Position numbers and translations under genes: made by a program
NCBI GenBank assembly: GCA_945889625.1
Contig: CAMDCE010000009.1
Coordinates: forward strand, 50,506 to 114,505
DNA from: Asaia bogorensis
GTDB taxonomy: Bacteria; Pseudomonadota; Alphaproteobacteria; Reyranellales; Reyranellaceae
Length of the DNA stretch: 64,000 nucleotides
Direction: 5' to 3'
Notes under the pieces: model-generated
Seen by the model: the letters and a program-made list of their open reading frames with translations, nothing else
The model's database searches: none
What the model was told of the DNA's origin: nothing
Shown: positions 20,619 to 30,431 of the stretch, piece after piece
Layout of the letters: every line of letters begins with the position of its first letter
Position numbering within the stretch: position 1 is the first letter of the stretch

Positions 20619-20737
20619 TACCTGAAGAACCGCGCGATGAGACGCTTCAGCATGATGGCGATAAAGACGATCGCCGCCAGGCCGGCGGCCAGCACCGGCC
20701 AATCGAGCACCATGACCGCATCGAAAAAGGCGCTCAT
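20618..20737 (-). CDS. 39-aa hydrophobic small ORF (candidate microprotein) between ABC ATPase and permease
   Basis: MSAFFDAVMVLDWPVLAAGLAAIVFIAIMLKRLIARFFR*; ATGA overlap with ATPase stop (20734-20737) and TAATG overlap with permease start (20618); not in the supplied track as its own ORF. Confidence 0.6.
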   Translation of the reverse strand: MSAFFDAVMVLDWPVLAAGLAAIVFIAIMLKRLIARFFR

Positions 20738-21516
20738 GCGTGCTCCTGGTGGATGCGGTCGCGCAGCTCGTGGACGACCTCGACGAAGTGCGGCTCGAAG
20801 GTGGTGGCCAGCGTCCGCGGCCGGGCAATATCGATCTGCTTGCTCATCACGATGCGGCCGGGCCGCCGGCTCATGACATAGACCCGGTCGGAAAGGTAGA
20901 CCGCCTCGCGCAGATCGTGCGTCACCAGCACGGCGGTGAAGCGCTTTTCCAGCCACAGCGCCTGCATGACGCCCCACAGCTCCTCGCGCGTGAAGGCATC
21001 GAGCGCACCGAACGGCTCATCGAGCATCAGGAGCTCGGGCTCGTGGATCAGCGCGCGGCAGAGATTGGAGCGCTGCTGCATGCCGCCCGAGAGCTGCCAG
21101 GGGAATTTGCGTGCGAAGTCGGCCAAGCCGACCGTACGCAGGAGCGCCATCGCGCGCTCCTCGAACTCCGCGCGGCTGCGGCGGAAGCGGCGCTTGTGAG
21201 GCTCCACCACCTCCATCGGCAGCAGGATATTGTCCATGGTGGTGCGCCACGGCATCAGGGTCGGGTTCTGGAAAGCCATACCGACACCCTTGATTGGACC
21301 CACCACCTTCTGGCCGGCCACCCGGACCTCGCCGCTCGAGGCAGGCAGCAGCCCGGTGACCAGCTTCATGATGGTCGACTTGCCGCAACCCGAAGGGCCG
21401 ACCACGGCGACGAACTCGCCCTTGTCGATGCCGAAGGTGGCATCGGCAAGGGCAAGCGTCTCTTCCTTGCCGAGACGATAGGTGAGACTGACCCCGGCGA
21501 GGTCGACGAAGGCCAC
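20734..21516 (-). CDS. ABC transporter ATP-binding protein (SsuB/ThiZ/TauB-like)
   Basis: 260 aa; VVGPSGCGKSTIM Walker A, LSGGMQQR signature, LLMLDEPFGALD Walker B. Confidence 0.95.
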   Translation of the reverse strand: MAFVDLAGVSLTYRLGKEETLALADATFGIDKGEFVAVVGPSGCGKSTIMKLVTGLLPASSGEVRVAGQKVVGPIKGVGMAFQNPTLMPWRTTMDNILLPMEVVEPHKRRFRRSRAEFEERAMALLRTVGLADFARKFPWQLSGGMQQRSNLCRALIHEPELLMLDEPFGALDAFTREELWGVMQALWLEKRFTAVLVTHDLREAVYLSDRVYVMSRRPGRIVMSKQIDIARPRTLATTFEPHFVEVVHELRDRIHQEHA

Positions 21517-21529
21517 TATTTGGCGACCG

Positions 21530-22543
21530 TCACTTGGCGACCATTCTGTCGGCCTTGGGCGGCAGGAACTTGTTGGTGAAGACCTTGTCAGGGGCAGGCG
21601 CCGCCGGCAGGCCGAAGGCCTCGGAAACCAGCGTGACCGAGCGGGCGAAGCGCGCCGGATCGACGTCGCCCATGCCGTTGGCCTTCACGTAAGGCGTCAG
21701 GATGTTGGTTTGCAGCGAGAGCTGCAGGCGCTCGGTCTCCAGCGCATCGTCGATCAGCGGGTCGCGCTTCTTGGCGGCGGCGATGCCGAGCTTGTTGTCG
21801 GCGATGACATCCTTCCAGCCCTTGAGCGTGGCCGCGATGAAGCCCTTCACCGCCTTCTCGTTCTTGGCCATCTCCGGCGAGATCACGATGCCGTTGCCAT
21901 AGACGTCGAGGCCATAGTCGACGTAGCGCATGGCCACGATGTCGTCGAACTTCACGCCGCGTGCCTTGAGGTCAAGCATCGAGGAGAAATAGTGGCCCGA
22001 GATGAAGTCGACCGTGCCCTGGACCAGGCTCTGCTCACGCAGCTGCGGCGTGAGGTTAACGTGTTCCCACTTGGTGATGCCGTTCTTCTTGGCGAAGGCC
22101 GGGAACAGGCGGAACGAGGCGTCGAACACCGGCGCGCCGAGCTTCTTGCCCTCGAGATCCTTGGGCCCCTTGATGCCGCTCTTCTTCAGGGCATAGACGC
22201 CGAACGGCGCGAAATCGTAGGCCATGAAGACGCAGAGAACTTCCTTGCCCGGGTTCTTGGCGTTGTACTCGATGGTCGAGTTCACGTCGGCGAAGCCGAT
22301 CTGATAGGCGCCAGTGGCAACCCTCTGGACAGCGCCGGCCGAGCCCTGGCCGGGATCCATGGTGACGTCGAGCCCTTCGGCCTTGTAGTAGCCCTTTTCC
22401 AGCGCCACCAGGAACGGCGCGGTCGGACCCTGAAACACCCAGTCGAGGGTGAATTTGATCGGTGTCTGCGCCGCAGCCGGCAAGCCTGCCAGCACGAGCG
22501 CCGCGGCGGCAGCGCCGCCCAGCCATTTGGTGAATTTGGTCAT
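21530..22543 (-). CDS. ABC transporter substrate-binding protein, NMT1/THI5-like
   Basis: 337 aa; signal peptide then PIKFTLDWVFQGPTAPFLVALEKGYYKAEGLDVTMDPGQGSAGAVQRVATGAYQIGFADVN. Confidence 0.92.
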   Translation of the reverse strand: MTKFTKWLGGAAAAALVLAGLPAAAQTPIKFTLDWVFQGPTAPFLVALEKGYYKAEGLDVTMDPGQGSAGAVQRVATGAYQIGFADVNSTIEYNAKNPGKEVLCVFMAYDFAPFGVYALKKSGIKGPKDLEGKKLGAPVFDASFRLFPAFAKKNGITKWEHVNLTPQLREQSLVQGTVDFISGHYFSSMLDLKARGVKFDDIVAMRYVDYGLDVYGNGIVISPEMAKNEKAVKGFIAATLKGWKDVIADNKLGIAAAKKRDPLIDDALETERLQLSLQTNILTPYVKANGMGDVDPARFARSVTLVSEAFGLPAAPAPDKVFTNKFLPPKADRMVAK

Positions 22544-22612
22544 TGTCGTTCCCCTCGTTCGGTTCCCTGTCGGCGACTCTTAGGCGGCCCGCGCGAGCCC
22601 GCCAAGGGGATA

Positions 22613-24373
22613 TCAGGCAGATTCTATGCCAGCCTGCTGCGTGGCGACGAGGCGCGAAAAGGCATCGCCTCGGCCAATCAGCTCACGATAACCGCCCTGC
22701 TCGACGATTCGGCCATGCTCGAACACCACTACCTGGTCGGCGTCCCGGATGGTCGAGAGTCTGTGGGCAATCACGAACGTGGTGCGGCCCTGCATCAGCG
22801 TCTTCAGTGCCTTCTGGATACGTGCTTCGGTGACGGAATCGAGGGCGCTGGTCGCCTCGTCGAGAATCAGGATCGGCGGGTCCTTGAGCAGCGCACGGGC
22901 GATGGCGAGCCGCTGCCGCTCGCCGCCCGACAGCGTGGTGCCGCGTTCACCGACCAGTGTTTCGTAGCCATGCGGCTGGCGCAGGATGAAATCGTGTGCC
23001 TCGGCGAGCCGCGCCGCGTCCTCGAGCTCGGCCTGGGTGGCGTCGGGCTTGCCGATGCGCAGATTGTCGGCGATCGAGCGGTAGAACATCGTCGAGTCCT
23101 GGAATACCACGCCGATATTGCGGCGGAGCGATGCCAGCTTGATGTCGCGGTGATCGACGCCGTCTATGCGGATGGCGCCCGATTGCGCGTCCCACATGCG
23201 GTGAAGCAGCGACAGCGCCGTACTCTTGCCGGCCCCGGTCGGCCCGACCAGCGCCACCGTCGTGCCGACCGGAACCTTCATCGAGAAATGAACCAGCGCC
23301 GGCCGCTTGCCGTCGTAGGAAAAGTTGATGTCGTCGAACTCGACCTCGCCTCGTGCACGACCGATATCGATGCCGTTCGGCTTGTCCGGCACGGAGGATT
23401 GCGCGTCGAGCACGCGAAAGAAATCGGCAAGCGACGGCATCTGGAAGAAGATGCGGCTGACGAACCCCGACGCCTGGTCCATGCGGCTGATCAGCATGGT
23501 GGCAAAACCCATGAAGCTCACGATCTCGCCCACGGTCGCCATGTCCCTGGTGTAGAGCCAGGTGCCGACTACGAAGATCAGGATCACCGTGACGGTCGAG
23601 GCGGCGCGGGTCATGACCGAGAGCAGCGCCCACCAGTTCAGGACGGGAAACTGCGCCTGCAGCGTCTGTCCGATGATGCGGTGCATCTCGCCGGTTTCGG
23701 CGGCGAGCCGCACGAAGCTCTGGATCAGACTGATGTTGCCCAGCGCATCGCCGGCACGGCTGGCGAGTTCGCTGTGCAGATCCTCGACCTCCTTCTGGAG
23801 CCGATCGGTACGGCTCACTACCCAGACGTTGGCCACCGCGAAAAACAGGATCAGGACGAGCAGCAGAAGGCCAAGCCGCCAGTTCATGAACAGGCTGAGC
23901 GGCAGCATGACGAACAGCGCCACGAAGGTGGCGAGGTTCTCGCGAAAGAACGACAGCCAGATGCCGAACAGATTGTCGACGCCGGTCAACATGACCTTGA
24001 TGAGCCGGCCGGAATGCTGGGTGTTGTGGAAGGAGAACGGCAGCAGCAGCACGTGCTCGAAATAGCCCGCCATCGCTCCGAGGCGCCGGCGATGGGCCAT
24101 GCGGTCGGCCTGCAGCGAGACCACCATGTTGGCGAAGATGCCGCCCAGCCCGATCACCGCCCACAGGCCGAGAATCCCGCGGGCCTCGCTCCACAGAACC
24201 TCGGTCGACTTGTTCTTGGCCGAGGCCAGCAGATCGACGACCTGGCCGAACAGCACAGGCTCGTAGAACTGCAGGCCGGCCACGGCGATGTTGGCCAGTG
24301 CCAGAACGATCGCGAGCCCCTTCTCGGCCCGCAGCAGCCCGATCACCCGACCGTAGACGCGAAAGAACTCCAT
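22613..24373 (-). CDS. ndvA: ABC exporter, NdvA/ChvA-type (cyclic beta-1,2-glucan export ATPase/permease)
   Basis: 586 aa; single polypeptide with TM domain plus NBD (GPTGAGKSTALSLLHRMWD, LSGGERQRLAIARALLKDPPILILDEATSALD); resembles NdvA. Confidence 0.8.
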   Translation of the reverse strand: MEFFRVYGRVIGLLRAEKGLAIVLALANIAVAGLQFYEPVLFGQVVDLLASAKNKSTEVLWSEARGILGLWAVIGLGGIFANMVVSLQADRMAHRRRLGAMAGYFEHVLLLPFSFHNTQHSGRLIKVMLTGVDNLFGIWLSFFRENLATFVALFVMLPLSLFMNWRLGLLLLVLILFFAVANVWVVSRTDRLQKEVEDLHSELASRAGDALGNISLIQSFVRLAAETGEMHRIIGQTLQAQFPVLNWWALLSVMTRAASTVTVILIFVVGTWLYTRDMATVGEIVSFMGFATMLISRMDQASGFVSRIFFQMPSLADFFRVLDAQSSVPDKPNGIDIGRARGEVEFDDINFSYDGKRPALVHFSMKVPVGTTVALVGPTGAGKSTALSLLHRMWDAQSGAIRIDGVDHRDIKLASLRRNIGVVFQDSTMFYRSIADNLRIGKPDATQAELEDAARLAEAHDFILRQPHGYETLVGERGTTLSGGERQRLAIARALLKDPPILILDEATSALDSVTEARIQKALKTLMQGRTTFVIAHRLSTIRDADQVVVFEHGRIVEQGGYRELIGRGDAFSRLVATQQAGIESA

Positions 24374-24398
24374 CTGCAGTCGGTCAGCCTCGCTGTGC

Positions 24399-25574
24399 TC
24401 AGGCTTGCTGTTCGCCGAGAAAACGCTCGACGGTACGCACGAAGAAGCTGACGCCGAACGGGATCGCCATGTCGTTGAAGTCGTAGCGCGGTTTGTGCAG
24501 GCTCACGGCGTCGCTGCCGCCGCCGTTGCCCAGCAGCACCATGGCGCCCGGCTCCTTCTCAAGCATGTAGGAAAAATCCTCCGCACCCATGCTGGGGCGG
24601 ACATTGTCCCGCACATTGTGCTCGCCGCATACGCCCGCCGCAACCTCCAGCGCAAAGCGCGTGCGCTCGGGATTGTTAACGGTCGGCGGATAGTCAGGCC
24701 GGTGCACGACGGCGATCTTCACGCCGTGCATTTGGGCGGCACCATCGCAAATCTCGCGGATGCGGCCCTGCACCATCGCGCGGTTCTCCGGCGAGGTGGT
24801 GCGGGTCGTGCCGCCGATATGGACGTCGGTCGGAATGACGTTGTAGGCCGAGCCCGCCTTGAAGAAGCCCACCGTCACGACCGCGGCGTCGTGCGGATCG
24901 ACGTTGCGACTGACGATGGTCTGCAGCGCCATCACGATGTTGGCGCCGACCACCATGGGATCGAGGGTGAGATGCGGATGGGCGGCGTGGCCGCCCTTGC
25001 CGGCGATGCGGATGTCCCAGCGGTCGGCGGCGGCCAGCAACGGCCCCGGCTTGGAGACGATATGGCCGAGCGGCACGCCCGGCTTGTTGTGGATGGCAAA
25101 CACCGCGTCGCAGGGAAACTTGTCGAACAGGCCGTCCTCGATCATCGCCTTGCCGCCGCCGCCGCCCTCCTCGGCCGGCTGGAAGATGAAGTGGACGGCA
25201 CCTTCGAAGTCGCGCTTTTCGCTCAAGACCTTGGCCGCGCCCAACAGCATGGCGGTATGGCCATCATGGCCGCAGGCATGCATGCGGCCGGGATTTGGCG
25301 AGCGGTGCTCGAAATCGTTGGTCTCGTCCATCGGCAGGCAGTCCATGTCGGCGCGCAGGCCGATGGCCTTCACCGAATTGCCCTTGCGCAGGGTTCCCAC
25401 CAGGCCGGTCCTGCCCGGGCCGCGCGTCACTTCGAGGCCCCATCCGGAGAGCTTGGCGGCCACGATGTTGGACGTCCGGCTCTCCTCGTACGCGAGCTCA
25501 GGATGGGCATGGATGTCGCGGCAGATGGCGGAAATCTCGCCCTGGATCTCCGGGGCACGCGGCAGAACAGGCAT
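24399..25574 (-). CDS. M20 family amidohydrolase (hippurate hydrolase-like)
   Basis: 391 aa; IHAHPELAYEE, GLRADMDCLPMDE, MHACGHDGHTAMLLGAAKVL, SMGAEDFSYML. Confidence 0.93.
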   Translation of the reverse strand: MPVLPRAPEIQGEISAICRDIHAHPELAYEESRTSNIVAAKLSGWGLEVTRGPGRTGLVGTLRKGNSVKAIGLRADMDCLPMDETNDFEHRSPNPGRMHACGHDGHTAMLLGAAKVLSEKRDFEGAVHFIFQPAEEGGGGGKAMIEDGLFDKFPCDAVFAIHNKPGVPLGHIVSKPGPLLAAADRWDIRIAGKGGHAAHPHLTLDPMVVGANIVMALQTIVSRNVDPHDAAVVTVGFFKAGSAYNVIPTDVHIGGTTRTTSPENRAMVQGRIREICDGAAQMHGVKIAVVHRPDYPPTVNNPERTRFALEVAAGVCGEHNVRDNVRPSMGAEDFSYMLEKEPGAMVLLGNGGGSDAVSLHKPRYDFNDMAIPFGVSFFVRTVERFLGEQQA

Positions 25575-25621
25575 CGGGTACTCCGGTTGGAATGGCGTGC
25601 ATCTTAGCCCACAGTGCCGCC

Positions 25622-26578
25622 ATGTTGTCGCTGACTGAAATCGAACAGGCTGCCACCATTGTCTACGGCGCCATGCCGCCCACGCCGCAGTATGCTTGGC
25701 CGCTGCTCGCCAAACGCACGGCCTGCGAGGTCTGGGTCAAGCACGAGAACCACACGCCGATCGGCGCCTTCAAGGTGCGCGGCGGGTTGGTCTATATGGA
25801 CCGGCTAAGGAAGGGGCACACCCGTGTGAAGGGTGTGATCAGTGCCACCCGCGGCAACCACGGCCAGAGCATCGCACTCGCCGCCGCCCGGGCCGGCATC
25901 GCCGCCACCATCGTGGTGCCCCAGGGCAATTCGGTGGAAAAGAACGCCGCCATTCGGGCGTTTGGCGCCGAGCTGATCGAAGCCGGCCACGACTTCGACG
26001 CAGCGCGCGAGGCGGCGCTCCGTTTCGCCGAAGAGCGCGGCCTCAGCATGGTGTCGTCGTTCCATCGCGACCTGGTGTGCGGCGTGGCGAGCTATGCGCT
26101 GGAATTGTTCCGCGGCAGCCCGCCGCTCGACACGGTCTATGTGCCGATCGGGCTCGGCTCGGGCATCTGCGGCGTGATCGCGGTGCGCGACGCCTTGGGA
26201 CTTTCGACCAAGGTGGTGGGCGTGGTGTCGACCGAAGCACCTGCCTACGCGCTTTCCTTTTCGGCCGGCAAGGTCGTGGCGACCAACAGCGCCAACACGA
26301 TGGCCGACGGCATGGCCGTGCGCGGCCCCGATCCGCAGGCACTGGAGATCATCCTGAAGGGCGCCGACCGCATCGTTCAGGTCAGTGACGACGAAATCGC
26401 TGGTGCGATGCGCGCCTATTACGAAGATGCGCATCAACTCACGGAAGGCGCAGGAGCCGGCGCCCTTGCCGCGCTGCTGCAGGAACGCGAACGCATGAAG
26501 GGCAAACGCGTCGGCCTGATCCTGAGCGGCGGCAACATCGACCGCGCGCTCTACTTGCGCGCTTTGGCGGGCGGCTGA
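25622..26578 (+). CDS. Threonine dehydratase-like PLP enzyme (fold type II)
   Basis: 318 aa from ATG 25622; KHENHTPIGAFKVRGG, SATRGNHGQSIALAA, LILSGGNID. Confidence 0.9.
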   Translation: MLSLTEIEQAATIVYGAMPPTPQYAWPLLAKRTACEVWVKHENHTPIGAFKVRGGLVYMDRLRKGHTRVKGVISATRGNHGQSIALAAARAGIAATIVVPQGNSVEKNAAIRAFGAELIEAGHDFDAAREAALRFAEERGLSMVSSFHRDLVCGVASYALELFRGSPPLDTVYVPIGLGSGICGVIAVRDALGLSTKVVGVVSTEAPAYALSFSAGKVVATNSANTMADGMAVRGPDPQALEIILKGADRIVQVSDDEIAGAMRAYYEDAHQLTEGAGAGALAALLQERERMKGKRVGLILSGGNIDRALYLRALAGG

Positions 26579-27060
26579 GGATCCGGCGCCCAGGCGAGAT
26601 CGCTCTTCACCGCCTGCATGATGAAGGATGAGCGTGTGCCACGGACACCTGGCATGCGCAGCAGCGCCTTCATGGCAAAGTCGCTGAACTGCGCCAGGTC
26701 AGGCGCCAGCACATGGAGCAGAAAATCCATGTCGCCGGTCATGGCATAGCAGGCCACGACCTCCGGTCGCGCCCGGATTGCGGCTTCGAAGGCCTCGACG
26801 GTCTTTTCCGAATGATCGTCGAGCGTGACCTGCACCATCGCCTGCAGGCTGAGGCCGACGGCCGCCGGCGGCACCAGGGCTGCGTAACGGGCGATGACAC
26901 CCTCGTCCTCCAATCGCTTGACCCGCCGCTGGCAGGGCGTGGCCGACAGGCCGACCTTGTCGGCAAGATCGACCATCGCCAGACGGCCGTCGGCCTGCAG
27001 GGCAGCGACGATGCGCTTGTCGATGCTATCGAGCTCGATCATGGGCATTTTCCCTAACAA
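26551..27060 (-). CDS. Lrp/AsnC family transcriptional regulator
   Basis: Up to 169 aa; IELDSIDKRIVAALQADGRLAMVDLADKVGLSATPCQRRVKRLEDEGVIARY; true start probably 27045 or 27042. Confidence 0.95.
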   Translation of the reverse strand: MLGKMPMIELDSIDKRIVAALQADGRLAMVDLADKVGLSATPCQRRVKRLEDEGVIARYAALVPPAAVGLSLQAMVQVTLDDHSEKTVEAFEAAIRARPEVVACYAMTGDMDFLLHVLAPDLAQFSDFAMKALLRMPGVRGTRSSFIMQAVKSDLAWAPDPQPPAKARK

Positions 27061-27153
27061 ATATCAATTTTGTAGACATTATCTCCAAAACGACCCTTCC
27101 GACAGGCCACCTTTGCCTGGATTCACTACGCTCCTCCTCCCCATATTCAGGGC

Positions 27154-27903
27154 ATGAAAACCGCCCCTCTTGCCAACCTGCGCGGCGACTACGCCGGCAT
27201 GGCGCCCGACTGGACCGTGCCTCAGCACGCCGATCTCTATTCGGACGAAGACCAGGCGGTGTGGCGCCTGCTGCTCGAGCGCCAGACCGCGCTGGCCGAG
27301 CGCTACGCCTGCGACGAATTCCGGCAGGGCCTGCGGACGCTCGGCGTCGGCCAGAGCATTCCCGACTTCGAGGCCGTCAACGCGCGCCTGGCGCCGCTCA
27401 CCGGCTGGCGCATCGTCGGCGTGCCGGGCCTGATCCCCGACGCGGTGTTCTACGACCATCTCGCGCACCGCCGCTTTCCGGTGACGGTGTGGATCCGCAA
27501 GCGCAGCGAACTCGACTATCTGGTCGAGCCCGACCTGTTCCACGATTTCTTTGGCCACGTGCCGCTGCTCTCCAATCCGGCGTTCGCCGACTATATGCAG
27601 GCCTATGGCCGACGCGGCGTCGAGGCCGGTCCCAACCTCGACCTGCTGGCGCGCCTCTACTGGTACACTGTCGAGTTCGGCCTGATCCGCACGCCCCACG
27701 GTCTCAAGGCCTACGGCGCCGGCATCCTCTCCTCGGCCGCCGAAGTGAGACACGCGATCGAGAACGACGGCGTCGAGCGTCTGCCCTTCGAGCCGATACA
27801 GGTCATGCGCCGGCCCTACGAGATCGACAGGCTGCAGAACACCTATTTCGTGCTCGACGATTTCCGCCAGCTCTTCGAGGCCGCTCAGATCCGCGTGGCC
27901 TGA
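27154..27903 (+). CDS. phhA: Phenylalanine 4-monooxygenase
   Basis: 249 aa; DYLVEPDLFHDFFGHVPLLSNPAFADYMQAYG iron-binding motif; RLYWYTVEFGLIRT. Confidence 0.96.
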   Translation: MKTAPLANLRGDYAGMAPDWTVPQHADLYSDEDQAVWRLLLERQTALAERYACDEFRQGLRTLGVGQSIPDFEAVNARLAPLTGWRIVGVPGLIPDAVFYDHLAHRRFPVTVWIRKRSELDYLVEPDLFHDFFGHVPLLSNPAFADYMQAYGRRGVEAGPNLDLLARLYWYTVEFGLIRTPHGLKAYGAGILSSAAEVRHAIENDGVERLPFEPIQVMRRPYEIDRLQNTYFVLDDFRQLFEAAQIRVA

Positions 27904-29987
27904 GCGCCCAGCACGACCAGCCCGTCGACGGCCACCACTCCCTCGCCGTCGCACTTTACCAGCAGCGGATTGATCTCGGCTTCGGACACGTCGGCAAAAG
28001 CCGAATGGGCGAGGGCTGAGAAAGCCGCAATTATGCGTGCCAGTGCGGCCACGTCACCCAGCGGCAGGTTGCGATAGCCGCCGATAGTGGCGAGGCCCTT
28101 GACCTCGCCGATCATCTGGCGGGCTTCCGCCTCGTCGACCGGGGCCAATCGCGTCGACGCGTCCTTGTAGATCTCGGCCAGCACGCCGCCGAGGCCCACG
28201 GTGACGGTAGGCCCGACCAGCGGATCGCGCCGGAAGCCCAGGATCACTTCGGCAAGGCCGCGCTCCATCTTCTGCACCAGGAACCCCTCGAGCCTGGCGA
28301 GCGGCGCATGCGCCTTGACGCGCCTTTCGATCTCGCGCGCGGCGACGGCCGCCGTCTGGCCATCCGTCAGGCCGAGCGCCACGCCGCCGGCCTCGGTCTT
28401 GTGCGCGATGTCGGCCGACAGGATCTTCAGCACCACCGGCGCGCCGATCTCGGCCACCGCGGCCGCGATGCGTTTGGCGTCGGGGATGGCCATCGCCTTG
28501 GCAATCGGCACGTCCAAGGTGGCGAAGAAGTCGGCGGCGCGGCGCTCGTCGAAGCCCGAGACGCGGCCGGCCTCCAGTGCGTCCAGCGCGGCGCGCGAGG
28601 GTTCGCCCAGCACCGGCACGGGCTGGGGCGATGGCCGCAGCAAACACGCCGCCATCGCCTCGGCGCAGGACTCGGGATGACGGAAGGCCGGCACGCCGGC
28701 CGCCGTCAGCAAGGCCAGTGACTTCTCGGCGCTCGGTGTCAGCGCCACGGCGAAGGGCTTCTTCGAGCCGGCAAAGCGCAGCAGAGGCTCGACCGCCAAT
28801 TCGGGGTTGAACTGGGCCGACGAACCCACGACGAAGATCGCCGCGTCGTTTGCCTCGTCGGCCAGCAGACGCTCGATGGTGCCGGCCACGATCTCGGGTT
28901 TGGCGCCGGCCATGGTGAGATCGACCAGTCGGCCCTCGCCCGCCGCGATGCCGAGCGTGCGCAGCCAATCGACCAGGACCTGCGGCGGGCCCACGATCTC
29001 GAGGCCCGCCATCGCCATATTGTCGACCACCATGGCCGCCCCGCCGCCGGTCGTGGTGGCGACGGCTACTCTCCGCCCGCGCGCCGGCGGGCGATCGACC
29101 AGCAGCGCCGGAACATCGACCAGCGATTCGAACATCGACACGCGCACGATACCGTGACGGAGGCAGAAGGCGTCGAAGGTGGCATCGGAACCGGCGATGG
29201 CGCCGGTGTGGGATTTCGCCAGCTCCCGGCCGATCTCCGACCGACCGAGCTTGTAGGCAATCACCGGCTTGCCTGCTGCATGGGCCCGGCGCGCCGCACG
29301 GGCCAGACGCTCGCCGTCGCGCAGGGTTTCCATGAACAGCAGAATGGCGCTGGTCTTGGGATCGTCGACCAGCAGGTCGGCGATTTCGCCCACCGCCAGA
29401 TCGACCTCGTTGCCGACCGAGATCAGCCGCGAAAAGCCGATGCCACGCGCGTCGGCACGCGACAGCAGCGCGCCGATCAGGCTGCCGCTCTGGCTCACCA
29501 GTGCCCAGCCGCCGGAGCGCAATTTGTCGACCGCGAAGGCGGCATTGGCGGTGAGCGCGACCGGAGGATCGGTGCTCACCGTGCCGATGCTGTTGGGTCC
29601 GACCAAGCGGATGCCGGTGTCGCGCACGATGCGCGTCAGCTCGTCCTGCAGCGTGGCGCCGGCGGCACCCGCATCGGCGAAGCCACCGGCCAGGATCGAC
29701 GCCACCTTCACGCCGCGCTTGCCACAGGCGGCCAGCGCCGCCACGGCATCTGGTCCGTTCAGCAGGATATAGGCGTGATCGATCTCGCCCGCGATGGCGG
29801 CCAGATCCTTGTAGGCCTTCACACCCAGGATCTCGCTGCGCCCGGGATTGACCGGCAGGATCTCGCCGGCAAAGCCGTGCTTGCTCAAGAACCGCTGCGG
29901 CCGCGACGTGGTCTTCTTCTCGTCGGCCGAGGCGCCGATCAGCGCGATGCGCCGGGGTTCGAAAAGGGCGTGAAAAAGATCGCTCAT
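27885..29987 (-). CDS. Acetate--CoA ligase (ADP-forming)-type / acyl-CoA synthetase family protein
   Basis: 700 aa from ATG 29987; LFEPRRIALIGASADEKKTTSRPQ CoA-binding N-terminus plus ATP-grasp C-terminal half (GAPVVLKILSADIAHKTEAGGVALGL). Confidence 0.9.
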   Translation of the reverse strand: MSDLFHALFEPRRIALIGASADEKKTTSRPQRFLSKHGFAGEILPVNPGRSEILGVKAYKDLAAIAGEIDHAYILLNGPDAVAALAACGKRGVKVASILAGGFADAGAAGATLQDELTRIVRDTGIRLVGPNSIGTVSTDPPVALTANAAFAVDKLRSGGWALVSQSGSLIGALLSRADARGIGFSRLISVGNEVDLAVGEIADLLVDDPKTSAILLFMETLRDGERLARAARRAHAAGKPVIAYKLGRSEIGRELAKSHTGAIAGSDATFDAFCLRHGIVRVSMFESLVDVPALLVDRPPARGRRVAVATTTGGGAAMVVDNMAMAGLEIVGPPQVLVDWLRTLGIAAGEGRLVDLTMAGAKPEIVAGTIERLLADEANDAAIFVVGSSAQFNPELAVEPLLRFAGSKKPFAVALTPSAEKSLALLTAAGVPAFRHPESCAEAMAACLLRPSPQPVPVLGEPSRAALDALEAGRVSGFDERRAADFFATLDVPIAKAMAIPDAKRIAAAVAEIGAPVVLKILSADIAHKTEAGGVALGLTDGQTAAVAAREIERRVKAHAPLARLEGFLVQKMERGLAEVILGFRRDPLVGPTVTVGLGGVLAEIYKDASTRLAPVDEAEARQMIGEVKGLATIGGYRNLPLGDVAALARIIAAFSALAHSAFADVSEAEINPLLVKCDGEGVVAVDGLVVLGAQATRI

Positions 29988-30028
29988 GGGCCGAGTATAG
30001 CTGCCGTTAGCCCCAGGAGGAGACACTG

Positions 30029-30430
30029 ATGACCATCCGCCGCGTGACATCGCCTGCCGTGCCCGAGCCGCCGCCCGAGCGCTGGTCCAACTGCCTCGTC
30101 TCGGATGGCATCGCCTACGTGTCCGGCATGACCGCACGCGGCACCGAGCCGAAGGAACTGGCGGCGATGGACGAATACGCCCAGGCCAAGCAGATCTTCG
30201 GCAAGATCAAGGGAATGGTCGAAGCAGCCGGCGGCGCCATGGCCGACGTGGTCAAGGTCACGATCTACGTGACCAACATCAAGAACAACACCAAGGTCTG
30301 GCAGGCCCGGCGCGAGTTCTTCACCGGCGACTTCCCGGCCTCGACGCTGGTCGAGGTGAGGGCCCTCGCCGCGCCCGAAATCCTGGTCGAGATCGAGGCG
30401 ATCGCCCATATCGGCAAAGGAAAGCGCTAA
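30029..30430 (+). CDS. RidA/YjgF family protein
   Basis: 133 aa; SDGIAYVSGMTARG, VVKVTIYVTNIKN, PASTLVEVRALAAPEILVEIEAIA. Confidence 0.93.
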   Translation: MTIRRVTSPAVPEPPPERWSNCLVSDGIAYVSGMTARGTEPKELAAMDEYAQAKQIFGKIKGMVEAAGGAMADVVKVTIYVTNIKNNTKVWQARREFFTGDFPASTLVEVRALAAPEILVEIEAIAHIGKGKR

Positions 30431-30431
30431 G

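Noticed and set aside
21482-24451. 989-aa plus-strand ORF
   Set aside because: Antisense shadow of the NMT1-type binding protein and ndvA genes; composition is His/Arg/Gln-rich low-information sequence typical of GC-rich shadow frames
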